Source: an uncultured Flavobacteriaceae bacterium (lineage in GTDB: Bacteria > Bacteroidota > Bacteroidia > Flavobacteriales > Flavobacteriaceae). From it: a DNA stretch of 41,657 nucleotides. A program made the translations under genes and the position numbers. The notes under the pieces are model-generated. The model searched no databases. It was not told the DNA's origin and was given only the letters and a program-made list of their open reading frames with translations. The DNA lies in assembly GCA_947311635.1 (NCBI GenBank), contig CAMZLD010000032.1:1-41657 (forward strand), in the 5' to 3' direction. Of the stretch, positions 28,864 to 36,843 are shown in pieces (within the stretch, counting starts at the first letter, position 1; every line of letters starts with the position of its first letter).

Positions 28864-31152
28864 TTAATTGATAATCGCTATTTTGGTCATTGCTGTTTCT
28901 GAATTTTCATTTGCTGTAAGTAGAACAATATACACGCCAGACACAACTTTACGACCTGCTAGGTTTCTTTTATTCCAAACTACTTTTCCGCCGTTTACTT
29001 CTTGTCCTTCTACTACATTTGTTTCAAAAACTAAATTTCCGGAGGCATCTAGTATTTTTACATTGGTTCCTTTAGGAAGGTGTGTACCATTTCTTCCGTC
29101 AATAGTTACAAATTCATGGTTGCTTCTTACGGGGTTTGGATAGGCATATACTTCTTCTAATTCGTCACTAAATGGTGCTACATTGCTATTGTAAGCTACA
29201 ATACCTTTATCGGTTCCGAAGTATACAACTCCTGTGCTTTCATCTACTTGTATTTTTAATATAGTATTAGATGGTAATGGTGAATTGTCTTTGTTAAAAA
29301 TAGCAAGTGTTTCTCTACCAGAAGGGTTGGTGTAGAGTACCCCTCCGTTGTCTGACCCAAACCATTTATTATTTGCACCATCTACTTCTATAGTATTAAT
29401 TACTTGGTCTCCTAATAATTTCTTCGGTATTCCATCGTCTAAAATAATGATTGGATTTGCATCATAAATATCTGCATCAAAAACTCCGCTAGCATTGTTA
29501 TAAACTACCATGCCTTTTTTGGTGCCTATCCAAATTCTATTTGATTTATCAATGGCTATTGTTCTAACATTTTCATGAGGCAATGAACCTTTTGTTGGTT
29601 CTGTAGTTAGTGCTCTTTTACGGTCTCCATTTTCATTGTAAATTAATATTCCGTCTCTTCTTGAGCCTATCCAAACAGTGTTACTTCTATCAACTTCTAT
29701 TTCATTTAACCCTAGACTATTATTTGACATAATAGCGCTTAAGTTAAAACTAGACCAAGTGCCATTTGGTGCTCTTTTTTGTAAGTGTTGTTCGGGTAAT
29801 GGATTTGCAACCCACATATTTCCTTGTTGATCAAATGTGGTACTTGTAACTAATTCAAAAACACCAAAAGAAGTTTCTATTCCAGAATTTGTTTGATCCC
29901 ATATTGTTGTAATTATATTATCTTCTACAACAGCAATGCCGTCAAAATACGAACTTAAGTATACTTTATTTTCATTTTCTGGATCTATGGTTATATCTAC
30001 TAAATCTCTTGCTCTAAATGCTGGATTATAAGGGGTGTTAATCCAAACACCATTGTTATAATGACTAAAACCTAATTTTTTACCTTGCACATTATAAGAT
30101 TGATTGTAGCCGCCGTATACAATCCATAAATGATTGTTTTTAGCGGTGATAGAAAATAATTTATTAGACGATGGTCCTTGTGGGTGTCTTTCGGTAAAAT
30201 CTTGAACATTTGAAAAAGAAGCTTGTAAAATTCCGAAGTTTTTAGTTGCTAAATAAACCCTGTTATCTTCTACAAACGCAGTATTTAATTCAAAAAAATA
30301 ATCTGAATTACTGTCAGCAACAACATCAAAAAGTAGTGTTAATGATGTGTCAAAAATGAGAGCTCTTCTATTTAAAGAAACTGTTAAATAATCTTGTGTC
30401 GCTTTTAAATCTTTAATCGTACTTGGTAAAAATCGTCTTGTTTGTAATGTGTTTGAACTTGTAATTGAATATAATTTGGTGGTTTTTGAAGTATAAACTT
30501 CATTATTAAATGTAAGTATTGCGCTAAAATTTCCTGAGAAATAATGCGCCCAGTTATTAAAATCTATAAGAAAAGGGTCGTTTACATTTGCTACAAAAAT
30601 ACCGGTTTCTGTCGCTGCATAAATGTTGTTTTGAAAAACAACGGTTTGATTTACTACCACATTTGAAGACGCTGCTCCTATAAAAAAAGTGTCTCCAAAA
30701 GTTAGGTTTTCAATATTATATTCTACAATTCCGAAGGAGGTTGATAAGTAAAGCTTACTTCCGAAGGCTGCTATATGGTTAATTGTTTTATTGCCCGCTA
30801 TATTAAAATTTGTAATGTCACTTGAAATTGTAATATTACCTTGATTATCAATAACTTCTATCAATCCACTTTCGTAACCGATAACAAGTTTTTGATAGGT
30901 ATCGCTATAAAAAATACTTGTTGTTGTTTCGCCAGAGAGTCCATTAACGGAAGACATTTTTGTGATTTTATTGGTAACCGTGTTGTATGTAAATACCGCA
31001 TTGTCTACAACTGCATATATTAAATCATCTACTTTTATGAAATCTTTTACATTGTTATACGAATAGAAATCTTCCCAATTTTGGCTATAATCTGTTTGAG
31101 AAAAGGACAAAGAGGCCCAAAAAGAAAGTAAAATTAATAGTTTTTTTTTCAT
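28864..31152 (-). CDS. porZ: PorZ-like type IX secretion beta-propeller protein
   Basis: This 762-residue exported protein has a signal peptide ending near SFSQ. About 650 residues of beta-propeller blades follow, with the recurrent two-component-regulator-propeller motif (NTVWIGSRRDGIL, RIWIGTKKGMVVYN, KWFGSDNGGVLY, VYFGTDKGIVAYN). It ends in a type A C-terminal domain (VYAYPNPVRSNHEF, KILDASGNLVFE, SGVYIVLLTANENSETAMTKIAI). Two propellers plus a sorting-like domain is the plan of P. gingivalis PorZ, which sits on the cell surface, binds anionic LPS and presents it to the PorU sortase. No other secretion genes are in the window. It follows an AlgJ-like gene by 22 bp. Confidence 0.88.
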   Translation of the reverse strand: MKKKLLILLSFWASLSFSQTDYSQNWEDFYSYNNVKDFIKVDDLIYAVVDNAVFTYNTVTNKITKMSSVNGLSGETTTSIFYSDTYQKLVIGYESGLIEVIDNQGNITISSDITNFNIAGNKTINHIAAFGSKLYLSTSFGIVEYNIENLTFGDTFFIGAASSNVVVNQTVVFQNNIYAATETGIFVANVNDPFLIDFNNWAHYFSGNFSAILTFNNEVYTSKTTKLYSITSSNTLQTRRFLPSTIKDLKATQDYLTVSLNRRALIFDTSLTLLFDVVADSNSDYFFELNTAFVEDNRVYLATKNFGILQASFSNVQDFTERHPQGPSSNKLFSITAKNNHLWIVYGGYNQSYNVQGKKLGFSHYNNGVWINTPYNPAFRARDLVDITIDPENENKVYLSSYFDGIAVVEDNIITTIWDQTNSGIETSFGVFELVTSTTFDQQGNMWVANPLPEQHLQKRAPNGTWSSFNLSAIMSNNSLGLNEIEVDRSNTVWIGSRRDGILIYNENGDRKRALTTEPTKGSLPHENVRTIAIDKSNRIWIGTKKGMVVYNNASGVFDADIYDANPIIILDDGIPKKLLGDQVINTIEVDGANNKWFGSDNGGVLYTNPSGRETLAIFNKDNSPLPSNTILKIQVDESTGVVYFGTDKGIVAYNSNVAPFSDELEEVYAYPNPVRSNHEFVTIDGRNGTHLPKGTNVKILDASGNLVFETNVVEGQEVNGGKVVWNKRNLAGRKVVSGVYIVLLTANENSETAMTKIAIIN

Positions 31153-31174
31153 TTTAGTGGTCTTTATTCTTTTT

Positions 31175-32287
31175 TTACTTATTAATTCTTTCTATATAAC
31201 GTTCTACTACAATATAAAGTACAATGTCTGGTTTTTCTTTTTCTATTAGCGCTTTGTTAAAAGTATAATCCCAAATATAAACACATTCGTTAAAAGTTTC
31301 GTTGAGATACTTTCTTAATGCTTGCGTAAAAGAGTCTCTAAAAATAAGTATTTTTAATTTTTTAGTAGTGTTTTTATATCGATATTCATAGATATCTGAA
31401 TCTCTATTATAGCCATAAGGTATTTTTAATTTTTTAGGTGCCTCAACGACATTGCTTTTACCTTTTTTCTTTAAGATTATTCTTTTTTCTTTTATTCCAT
31501 TATTTAACATTCCGTTTAAGTCACCTACAACATAAACAATGGTGTCTTTTTCAACATCATAACTGTGTATTTTTTGCTTTGAAAGTGTTGGATTGTTTTT
31601 CTCTAGTTCTTCTATTAATTTTTGATATCCTAATAAGGCTCCAAAATCATTCCAATGTGTATCGTGTTGATAAAATAGTTTTATGGAGTCTTTTTGTGGT
31701 ATTAAATATGTTTTTAAGTCAATTAAATCAAAATTTATTTTCGTTTTTAAATACTGTTTAAGTGTTGTAATCTTTGTTTTAGAAGATCCTTTTTTTAAAG
31801 GTAACTCATCCAAATAGATGGTGTGTTTATTAGGAGCAACAGCTATATAGTATTGGATGTTTTTACGCGCTAACCATTCTTTTTGAGATTTAATTTTTTG
31901 TGTAAGTTGTTGTAATTCTGTTTTTGAAAAATTAACATATCCTAAAGATTCTGCTAATACATTACTATCTGCATCTCCTAAAAACAACCACCCTTTTTTT
32001 CCATTTATGACTTTTGTTGGTAGAGGGTCTTCTTGTAATACATTTTGCATAAAATCACGGTAAATTTCAAAAAGGGTGTTTCTTAGTCCAAAATGGTTTT
32101 TGTAGTAATTTCTTAAATTAATAGTAAACAATCTTGGTTGATTGATTGTTAGTTTAGGAAAACTTTTTATCGTATTACTCTCTGCTTTTAGCATTGTTTT
32201 TTCAACTCCAAAAACATGAACTATTGTAGGTATTAATAGCATTAGTATAAATGCAACAATCAATATTTTATGTTCGTGTTTTTTCAT
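31175..32287 (-). CDS. AlgJ/AlgX-like SGNH-fold O-acetylation protein
   Basis: This 370-residue protein has one N-terminal membrane anchor (about 8-27) and an extracytoplasmic domain like alginate AlgJ/AlgX and other MBOAT partner proteins. The catalytic triad elements are visible: Asp209 and His211 in YQHDTHWNDFG, and Ser319 in IFRDSF near the C-terminus. NGKKGWLFLGDADSN near 95-109 is another family block. It would take an acyl group from the MBOAT protein and place it on an exported glycan. Its start overlaps the stop of the MBOAT gene by one base (TGATG type). The glycan target is unknown; no alginate genes are present. Confidence 0.87.
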   Translation of the reverse strand: MKKHEHKILIVAFILMLLIPTIVHVFGVEKTMLKAESNTIKSFPKLTINQPRLFTINLRNYYKNHFGLRNTLFEIYRDFMQNVLQEDPLPTKVINGKKGWLFLGDADSNVLAESLGYVNFSKTELQQLTQKIKSQKEWLARKNIQYYIAVAPNKHTIYLDELPLKKGSSKTKITTLKQYLKTKINFDLIDLKTYLIPQKDSIKLFYQHDTHWNDFGALLGYQKLIEELEKNNPTLSKQKIHSYDVEKDTIVYVVGDLNGMLNNGIKEKRIILKKKGKSNVVEAPKKLKIPYGYNRDSDIYEYRYKNTTKKLKILIFRDSFTQALRKYLNETFNECVYIWDYTFNKALIEKEKPDIVLYIVVERYIERINK

Positions 32288-33690
32288 CAGAACCTGAAAT
32301 AAATAAAAGGGTTATATGAGTCTACAGCAATATACATAATTGATAAACCAAATAGTATTAATAAAAAAATAATTTTTAGTGATCCGTATTTTTCTATATG
32401 ATATTTTGTGCTAAGTACTTTGTAAATTTTAGTAGAAAACAACATCGCCAAAATAAATGCAACAAGACCTTCTGTTCTTAAATAAAAACTTGGTATTTGT
32501 TCTGTTTCTGAAATTGAAAAAGTAAACATTTTTTTAAGATATGCTATAGCTTCGGGTAAATGATATGCTTTAAAAAACACCCAAGCGATTACTACAACTA
32601 ATAAAGTGTAGATTCTTTGAAAAAAAACACCCACTTTTTTTAATATTTTTTCTAGGCCTATTTTTTCTAATATTATAAAAAAACCATGAATCATTCCCCA
32701 AACAACAAAATTCCAACTTGCTCCGTGCCAAAGTCCTGTAATAAAAAAAACTATAATTAAATTCAAGTAGGTTCTTTTAGCCCCTTTTCTATTTCCTCCT
32801 AAAGGAATATATAAATAGTCTTTAAACCACGTTGATAAAGAAATGTGCCAACGTTTCCAAAACTCTCGAACAGATTTTGAAACATATGGGTAATTAAAAT
32901 TTTCTAACAAATCCAAACCAAACATTTTACCCAAGCCTATTGCCATGTCAGAATATCCAGAAAAATCAAAATAAATTTGAAGACTATATGCAATAACTCC
33001 AAACCAAGCAAACCCTGTGGAAAGTTGCTCTACTGGTAAATTAAATGCGCCTTCTGCTATAAAAGCAAGATTATTAGCAATTAACATTTTTTTTGCTAAA
33101 CCTAAAATAAAACGCTCTACTCCTTGTGCAAATTGTTGAGTAGAAAAACTTCTGTTTTGTAATTGTTTTTCAATGTCTACATAGCGTACTATTGGACCCG
33201 CAACTAATTGTGGAAACATTGTAACGTAGGTGCCGAAATTTATAATATTACGATTCGCTTTTACACTTCCTCTATAAACATCAATGGTATATGACATGGT
33301 TTGAAAAGTGAAAAAACTAATTCCTAAAGGAAGTGTTATGTTAGGCATTTCGTTAAAGAATGATGTTTGAACCCCAAAATAATGTAAAAATGCGTGATAG
33401 TTTTCAAATGCAAATGCTGCATATTTAAAATAAGCTAAAATTGATACATTAAATACCAAAGAAAAATACAGTCCTAACTTCCGTTTTCCAGATTCTATAA
33501 GTATCGCCGCTAAATAATCAACAGCAATTGAAGCTATTAACAGCAATACTAATTTTTGCTCTCCGTAAGTATAAAAAGCCAAACTAGCACCAAATAAAAC
33601 TGTGTTTTTTAGTTTTTTAGGAGCTAAATAATACGTAAATAACAGTATTGGAAGAAAAAAAAATAAAAATATTGCGCTACTAAAAAGCAT
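32287..33690 (-). CDS. MBOAT-family membrane O-acyltransferase, AlgI-like
   Basis: This 467-residue protein has about 11 membrane segments. Family blocks include PLGISFFTFQTMSYTIDVYRG, FFDFSGYSDMAIGLGKMFG-type text near 240-258, FWKRWHISLSTWFKDYLYIP with His282, and the invariant His322 in TGLWHGASWNF. These match AlgI, which carries acetyl groups across the cytoplasmic membrane for polysaccharide O-acetylation. A promoter box lies 25 nt before the ATG, and the AlgJ/AlgX-like partner is coupled downstream, making a complete two-component acylation module at the head of the run that continues into porZ, recO and the receptor gene. Confidence 0.92.
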   Translation of the reverse strand: MLFSSAIFLFFFLPILLFTYYLAPKKLKNTVLFGASLAFYTYGEQKLVLLLIASIAVDYLAAILIESGKRKLGLYFSLVFNVSILAYFKYAAFAFENYHAFLHYFGVQTSFFNEMPNITLPLGISFFTFQTMSYTIDVYRGSVKANRNIINFGTYVTMFPQLVAGPIVRYVDIEKQLQNRSFSTQQFAQGVERFILGLAKKMLIANNLAFIAEGAFNLPVEQLSTGFAWFGVIAYSLQIYFDFSGYSDMAIGLGKMFGLDLLENFNYPYVSKSVREFWKRWHISLSTWFKDYLYIPLGGNRKGAKRTYLNLIIVFFITGLWHGASWNFVVWGMIHGFFIILEKIGLEKILKKVGVFFQRIYTLLVVVIAWVFFKAYHLPEAIAYLKKMFTFSISETEQIPSFYLRTEGLVAFILAMLFSTKIYKVLSTKYHIEKYGSLKIIFLLILFGLSIMYIAVDSYNPFIYFRF

Positions 33691-33714
33691 CTAAAAACAT
33701 TAATGATAAAAACA

Positions 33715-33722
33715 CAAATATA
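33715..33722 (-). promoter_or_regulatory. TAnnTTTG promoter box before the MBOAT gene
   Basis: The minus strand reads TATATTTG 25 nt before the ATG at 33690. It would drive the MBOAT, AlgJ-like, porZ, recO and receptor run. It is divergent from the box at 33754-33761. Confidence 0.5.
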
Positions 33723-33753
33723 AATTATAATAACTGTAAGTAATAAAAAATGT

Positions 33754-33761
33754 TATTTTTG
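33754..33761 (+). promoter_or_regulatory. TAnnTTTG promoter box before the small ORF and CYTH gene
   Basis: The plus strand reads TATTTTTG. It lies inside an inverted repeat (33752-33772, arms GTTATTTT and AAAATAAC, 5-nt spacer) that also covers the predicted transcription start, so the repeat may be an operator or the top of a leader hairpin. The 29-codon ORF begins about 10 nt after the predicted start. Confidence 0.45.
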
Positions 33762-33778
33762 TTTAAAATAACGTAAAG

Positions 33779-33868
33779 ATGGCTTCCTTTTATAGATCGT
33801 TGATTACCTACAAGCCTATTGTTTCTTTTTATAATTTTTTTAAAAGAAAAGTGAAAGACCTGCTTTAA
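33779..33868 (+). CDS. Possible 29-residue leader or microprotein ORF
   Basis: A short ATG frame encodes MASFYRSLITYKPIVSFYNF followed by FKRKVKDLL, a basic, aromatic, potentially amphipathic peptide. It begins just after a promoter box and ends 10 bp before the ATG of the CYTH gene, so it would be the first reading frame on that transcript. I recognise no family. It could be a real microprotein, a translational leader, or chance; the length is too short for codon statistics to decide. Confidence 0.35.
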   Translation: MASFYRSLITYKPIVSFYNFFKRKVKDLL

Positions 33869-33878
33869 TAAAAAATAT

Positions 33879-34349
33879 ATGACATTAGAAATAGAACACA
33901 AATTTTTAGTTAAAAATTCTGATTTTAAAAAAGAAGCTTATAAAAAAGCAACTATAAAACAAGGTTTTTTAAACAGTCATAAAAAAAGAGTAGTGCGTGT
34001 GCGTATAGCTAACGGTAAAGGTTTTTTAACCGTTAAAGGAAAATCTAATAAAGCAGGTACAGTACGATTTGAATGGGAAAAAGAAATTGCTTTACAAGAT
34101 GCTGAGAATTTACTATTACTTTGTGAAAAAGAAATCATAGAAAAAATTAGGTATTATGTTAAGTACGATGGTTTTGTTTTTGAAGTCGATGAATTCTTCG
34201 GAAAAAACAAAGGGTTAATTATTGCAGAAATAGAATTAGAACACGAACATCAATCGTTTTCAAAACCAAGTTGGTTAGGAAAAGAAGTCACAGGAAAGGA
34301 AAAATATTACAATTCCTGTTTAAGTAAAAAACCCTTTTCTAAATGGTAA
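33879..34349 (+). CDS. CYTH-domain protein (triphosphate tunnel metalloenzyme)
   Basis: This 156-residue single-domain protein of the CYTH / class IV adenylate cyclase-like superfamily has the signature ExExK at residues 4-8 (EIEHK) and tunnel-lining basic and acidic strands (VVRVRI, GFLTVKGKS, RFEWEKEI, FEVDEF, IAEIELE). Stand-alone bacterial members usually hydrolyse inorganic triphosphate or nucleoside triphosphates with divalent metal; cyclase activity is rarer. It lacks a CHAD domain. The start is ATG at 33879. Its stop codon is directly followed by the stop of the convergent flavoprotein gene, with no base between. Confidence 0.9.
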   Translation: MTLEIEHKFLVKNSDFKKEAYKKATIKQGFLNSHKKRVVRVRIANGKGFLTVKGKSNKAGTVRFEWEKEIALQDAENLLLLCEKEIIEKIRYYVKYDGFVFEVDEFFGKNKGLIIAEIELEHEHQSFSKPSWLGKEVTGKEKYYNSCLSKKPFSKW

Positions 34350-35804
34350 TTATGCTTTTATGGTTTGTTTGTTAGAAAACAAATTATACGGATCGTATTG
34401 CTGTTTTAACATTTTTAATACTTTATAATTTTTTCCGAAGTAAGCAGTTTCCCAATTTTTAAAATCAATATTTGGATAATTTCTATATTGTTTGTCTACG
34501 CCATTTTTGTAAAAAACTTCTTGAATTTTAGCAAATCTTTCTAATACATCTAAAGGATTTTTATCCTTTTTCCAATACGCTTGTAATTCTGAAAGAAATG
34601 GTTGATTACGATGTGGATAACAAGATTTTACTTCAAAATTTTTGTTAGCGATGTTGCCGCCCAAAGTGTTTATTTGATAAATTAATCCTCGCTTTTTTAA
34701 AAGTAATTCTAATACCTCATCAATACTTGTTTCTATTGTTTCATACCCTTGATAATAACCTGCCGAAGCATTTTTAAAATAAATTGGATATTGTATTCCA
34801 TAAAACGGATACAATGCTTGCGCTAATTTCTTTGGCTTTCCAAGACGTGTTTTATCGGTTAGTTTTTTAAAAACAGTCAGCATTTTTTCTAATGAAGTGT
34901 TTTTTTCTCCGTAATTAGTAATTAGAAGTGTTAATGTTTTATAATTTAAAACAAATGCAGCAAAACAAGTGTTTGGCAATTCTTTTGATAATTCAAAATA
35001 TTTTCGAAGTAATATTTTTGTACGATTTTTATCTAATTTATATGCTTTAAATCGATAACTTGTAAAAGTCTTGGGGGCTTTTTGTGTTATAAACTCAAAC
35101 TTAGTAACAACACCAAAATTTCCATTTCCACCTCCTTTTAAAGCCCAAAGTAATGTGTCTTTTTGAGTTGTTTGATGAATGTTTCCTTTTCCATCCACAA
35201 ATGTCACTTTAACTATATGGTCACATGTGAGTCCGTATTTTCTAGAAAAAAAACCATAACCACCACCAAGAGTTAATCCTCCTAAACCAACTGAACCACA
35301 AGACCCTGCAGGCAACAAGCGTTGTTTTGGAAGTAAATAATCATATAAATCACGTAACAAACACGCAGGTTCTGCTATTAAATTGGTGTTTGTCTGTAAT
35401 GAAACATTGTTTAATAATGAAAGGTTTATTTGCAAACCATTGTCTATCGAAGAAAAACCTTCAAAACTATGTCCGCCACTTTTTACAGCAACTTTCAGTT
35501 TGTTTTTTATGGCAAATTTAATGGCTTCAGAAACACCTTTAGTGTTTTTACAAAGCGCAATGTATGCCGGGTTTTTTGGTGTTCTTAAATTAAATCCTTG
35601 GTTATATTTTATAAAATCTTGGGTTTCTTTTTGTAAGTATACAACGTTGTTAGAAACAAGTTCTTTTTCTAATACAGCAATCGTATCTTTTGGTTGTTTT
35701 ATTTTTTTCTTTTCCGAAGAAAATTTACACGATGGTATGCAAAGCCCTAAGCCAGATAAAGCTATTAGTTTTAAGATATCTCTTCTGCTTTTTGTTTGGT
35801 GCAT
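34350..35804 (-). CDS. Exported FAD-binding oxidoreductase, berberine-bridge-enzyme type
   Basis: This 484-residue flavoprotein has an N-terminal SRRDILKLIALSGLGLCIPSC, which combines a twin-arginine motif with a lipobox ending at Cys26; it is probably Tat-exported and lipid-anchored. The FAD_binding_4 domain (about 75-215) has His112 in KSGGHSFEG and Cys169 in PAGSCGSVGLGG, matching the two residues that bind FAD covalently in berberine-bridge and gluco-oligosaccharide oxidases. The C-terminal YRNYPNIDF and YDPYNLFSNKQTI are the BBE domain. A sugar or alcohol substrate is likely but unknown. The ATG at 35804 overlaps the trpS stop by one base; a longer frame begins with TTG. Confidence 0.88.
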   Translation of the reverse strand: MHQTKSRRDILKLIALSGLGLCIPSCKFSSEKKKIKQPKDTIAVLEKELVSNNVVYLQKETQDFIKYNQGFNLRTPKNPAYIALCKNTKGVSEAIKFAIKNKLKVAVKSGGHSFEGFSSIDNGLQINLSLLNNVSLQTNTNLIAEPACLLRDLYDYLLPKQRLLPAGSCGSVGLGGLTLGGGYGFFSRKYGLTCDHIVKVTFVDGKGNIHQTTQKDTLLWALKGGGNGNFGVVTKFEFITQKAPKTFTSYRFKAYKLDKNRTKILLRKYFELSKELPNTCFAAFVLNYKTLTLLITNYGEKNTSLEKMLTVFKKLTDKTRLGKPKKLAQALYPFYGIQYPIYFKNASAGYYQGYETIETSIDEVLELLLKKRGLIYQINTLGGNIANKNFEVKSCYPHRNQPFLSELQAYWKKDKNPLDVLERFAKIQEVFYKNGVDKQYRNYPNIDFKNWETAYFGKNYKVLKMLKQQYDPYNLFSNKQTIKA

Positions 35805-36772
35805 CAATATCCTAATTTTTCTCGTACACGCTGTAAAACTTGTGTAGCCACTTTTTGTGCCTTTTCTGCTCCAATTTCTAGAGCTTTGTCAATTTCATCT
35901 AAATTGTTCATGTAATACTGGTAGCGTTCTCTTTCTGTCTTATATTTTTCAAGTATAAGTTCATAAAATGCTTGTTTTGCATGTCCATAACCATAATTTC
36001 CAGCTTCATAATTTTGGCGCATCTGTGCTGTTTGTTCTTTTGAAGCAACAATTTTATACAATGAAAATAAATTACACGTATCTGGATTTTTAGGTTCTTC
36101 TAAAGGTGTAGAATCTGTTTGAATTTTCATAATTTGCTTTCGTAACTTTTTATCGTCTAGAAAAATATCGATAATATTTCCTTTGCTTTTACTCATCTTT
36201 TCGCCATCAATACCAGGAACTAACATGGTATTTTCTTGAATTTTCCCTTCTGGAATTACAAAGGTTTCTCCCATTTTAGCATGAAATCTAGAAGCTACGT
36301 CACGTGTCATTTCTATATGCTGCAATTGATCTTTTCCTACAGGAATAATAGCGGCATCATACAACAAAATATCTGCTGCCATTAACATTGGATATGTAAA
36401 TAAGCCTGCGTTGACATCTTCTAATCGATCTGCTTTATCTTTAAAACTATGGGCTAATGTTAAGCGTTGATATGGAAAAAAACAACTTAAATACCATGAC
36501 AATTCGGTTACTTGTGGAATATCACTTTGACGGTAAAAAACGGTTTTCTGAATATCTAAACCAAATGCCAACCAAGTAGCAGCAGTACTATATGTGTTTT
36601 TTCTTAACGTTTGTCCATCTTTAATTTGTGTTAAAGAATGCATGTCTGCAATAAACAAAAAAGACTCGTTTGCTGGATTATTAGCCAGCGCTATTGCGGG
36701 CAATATAGCTCCTAAAATATTACCTAAATGTGGTGTGCCTGTACTTTGAATGCCTGTTAGTATTCTTGCCAT
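35804..36772 (-). CDS. trpS: Tryptophanyl-tRNA synthetase
   Basis: This 322-residue class I synthetase has the HIGH-like TPHLGN at 13-18 and the KMSKS loop at 192-196 (GEKMSKSKGNII). DMHSLTQIKD and PVGKDQLQHIEMTRD are TrpRS family segments. It charges tRNA-Trp. It stands first in a two-gene run with the exported flavoprotein and is divergent from plsC across a 71-bp region holding a perfect palindrome. Length and motifs are normal. Confidence 0.96.
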   Translation of the reverse strand: MARILTGIQSTGTPHLGNILGAILPAIALANNPANESFLFIADMHSLTQIKDGQTLRKNTYSTAATWLAFGLDIQKTVFYRQSDIPQVTELSWYLSCFFPYQRLTLAHSFKDKADRLEDVNAGLFTYPMLMAADILLYDAAIIPVGKDQLQHIEMTRDVASRFHAKMGETFVIPEGKIQENTMLVPGIDGEKMSKSKGNIIDIFLDDKKLRKQIMKIQTDSTPLEEPKNPDTCNLFSLYKIVASKEQTAQMRQNYEAGNYGYGHAKQAFYELILEKYKTERERYQYYMNNLDEIDKALEIGAEKAQKVATQVLQRVREKLGY

Positions 36773-36797
36773 ATCAATCTTTCGTTCTATAAAAAAA

Positions 36798-36836
36798 CAA
36801 AAATAGAGATTTTAAATTTTAAAATCTCTATTTTTG
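36798..36836. promoter_or_regulatory. Perfect 39-bp palindrome with outward promoter boxes between trpS and plsC
   Basis: The arms are 36798-36816 (caaaaatagagattttaaa) and 36818-36836, exact reverse complements around a single central T at 36817. Each end is a TATTTTTG box facing outward: 36798-36805 on the minus strand toward trpS (leader about 20 nt) and 36829-36836 on the plus strand toward plsC (ATG at 36844, so almost leaderless). A 19-bp perfect arm is long for a chance event even in AT-rich DNA. It could be a shared operator or a symmetrical divergent promoter. No -33 TTG is seen for either direction. Confidence 0.65.
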
Positions 36837-36843
36837 AAAACTT

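Noticed and set aside
35383-35847. A 154-codon plus-strand frame antisense to the flavoprotein gene
   Set aside because: It lies wholly within or across the start of recognisable genes on the minus strand and has no motif or promoter.
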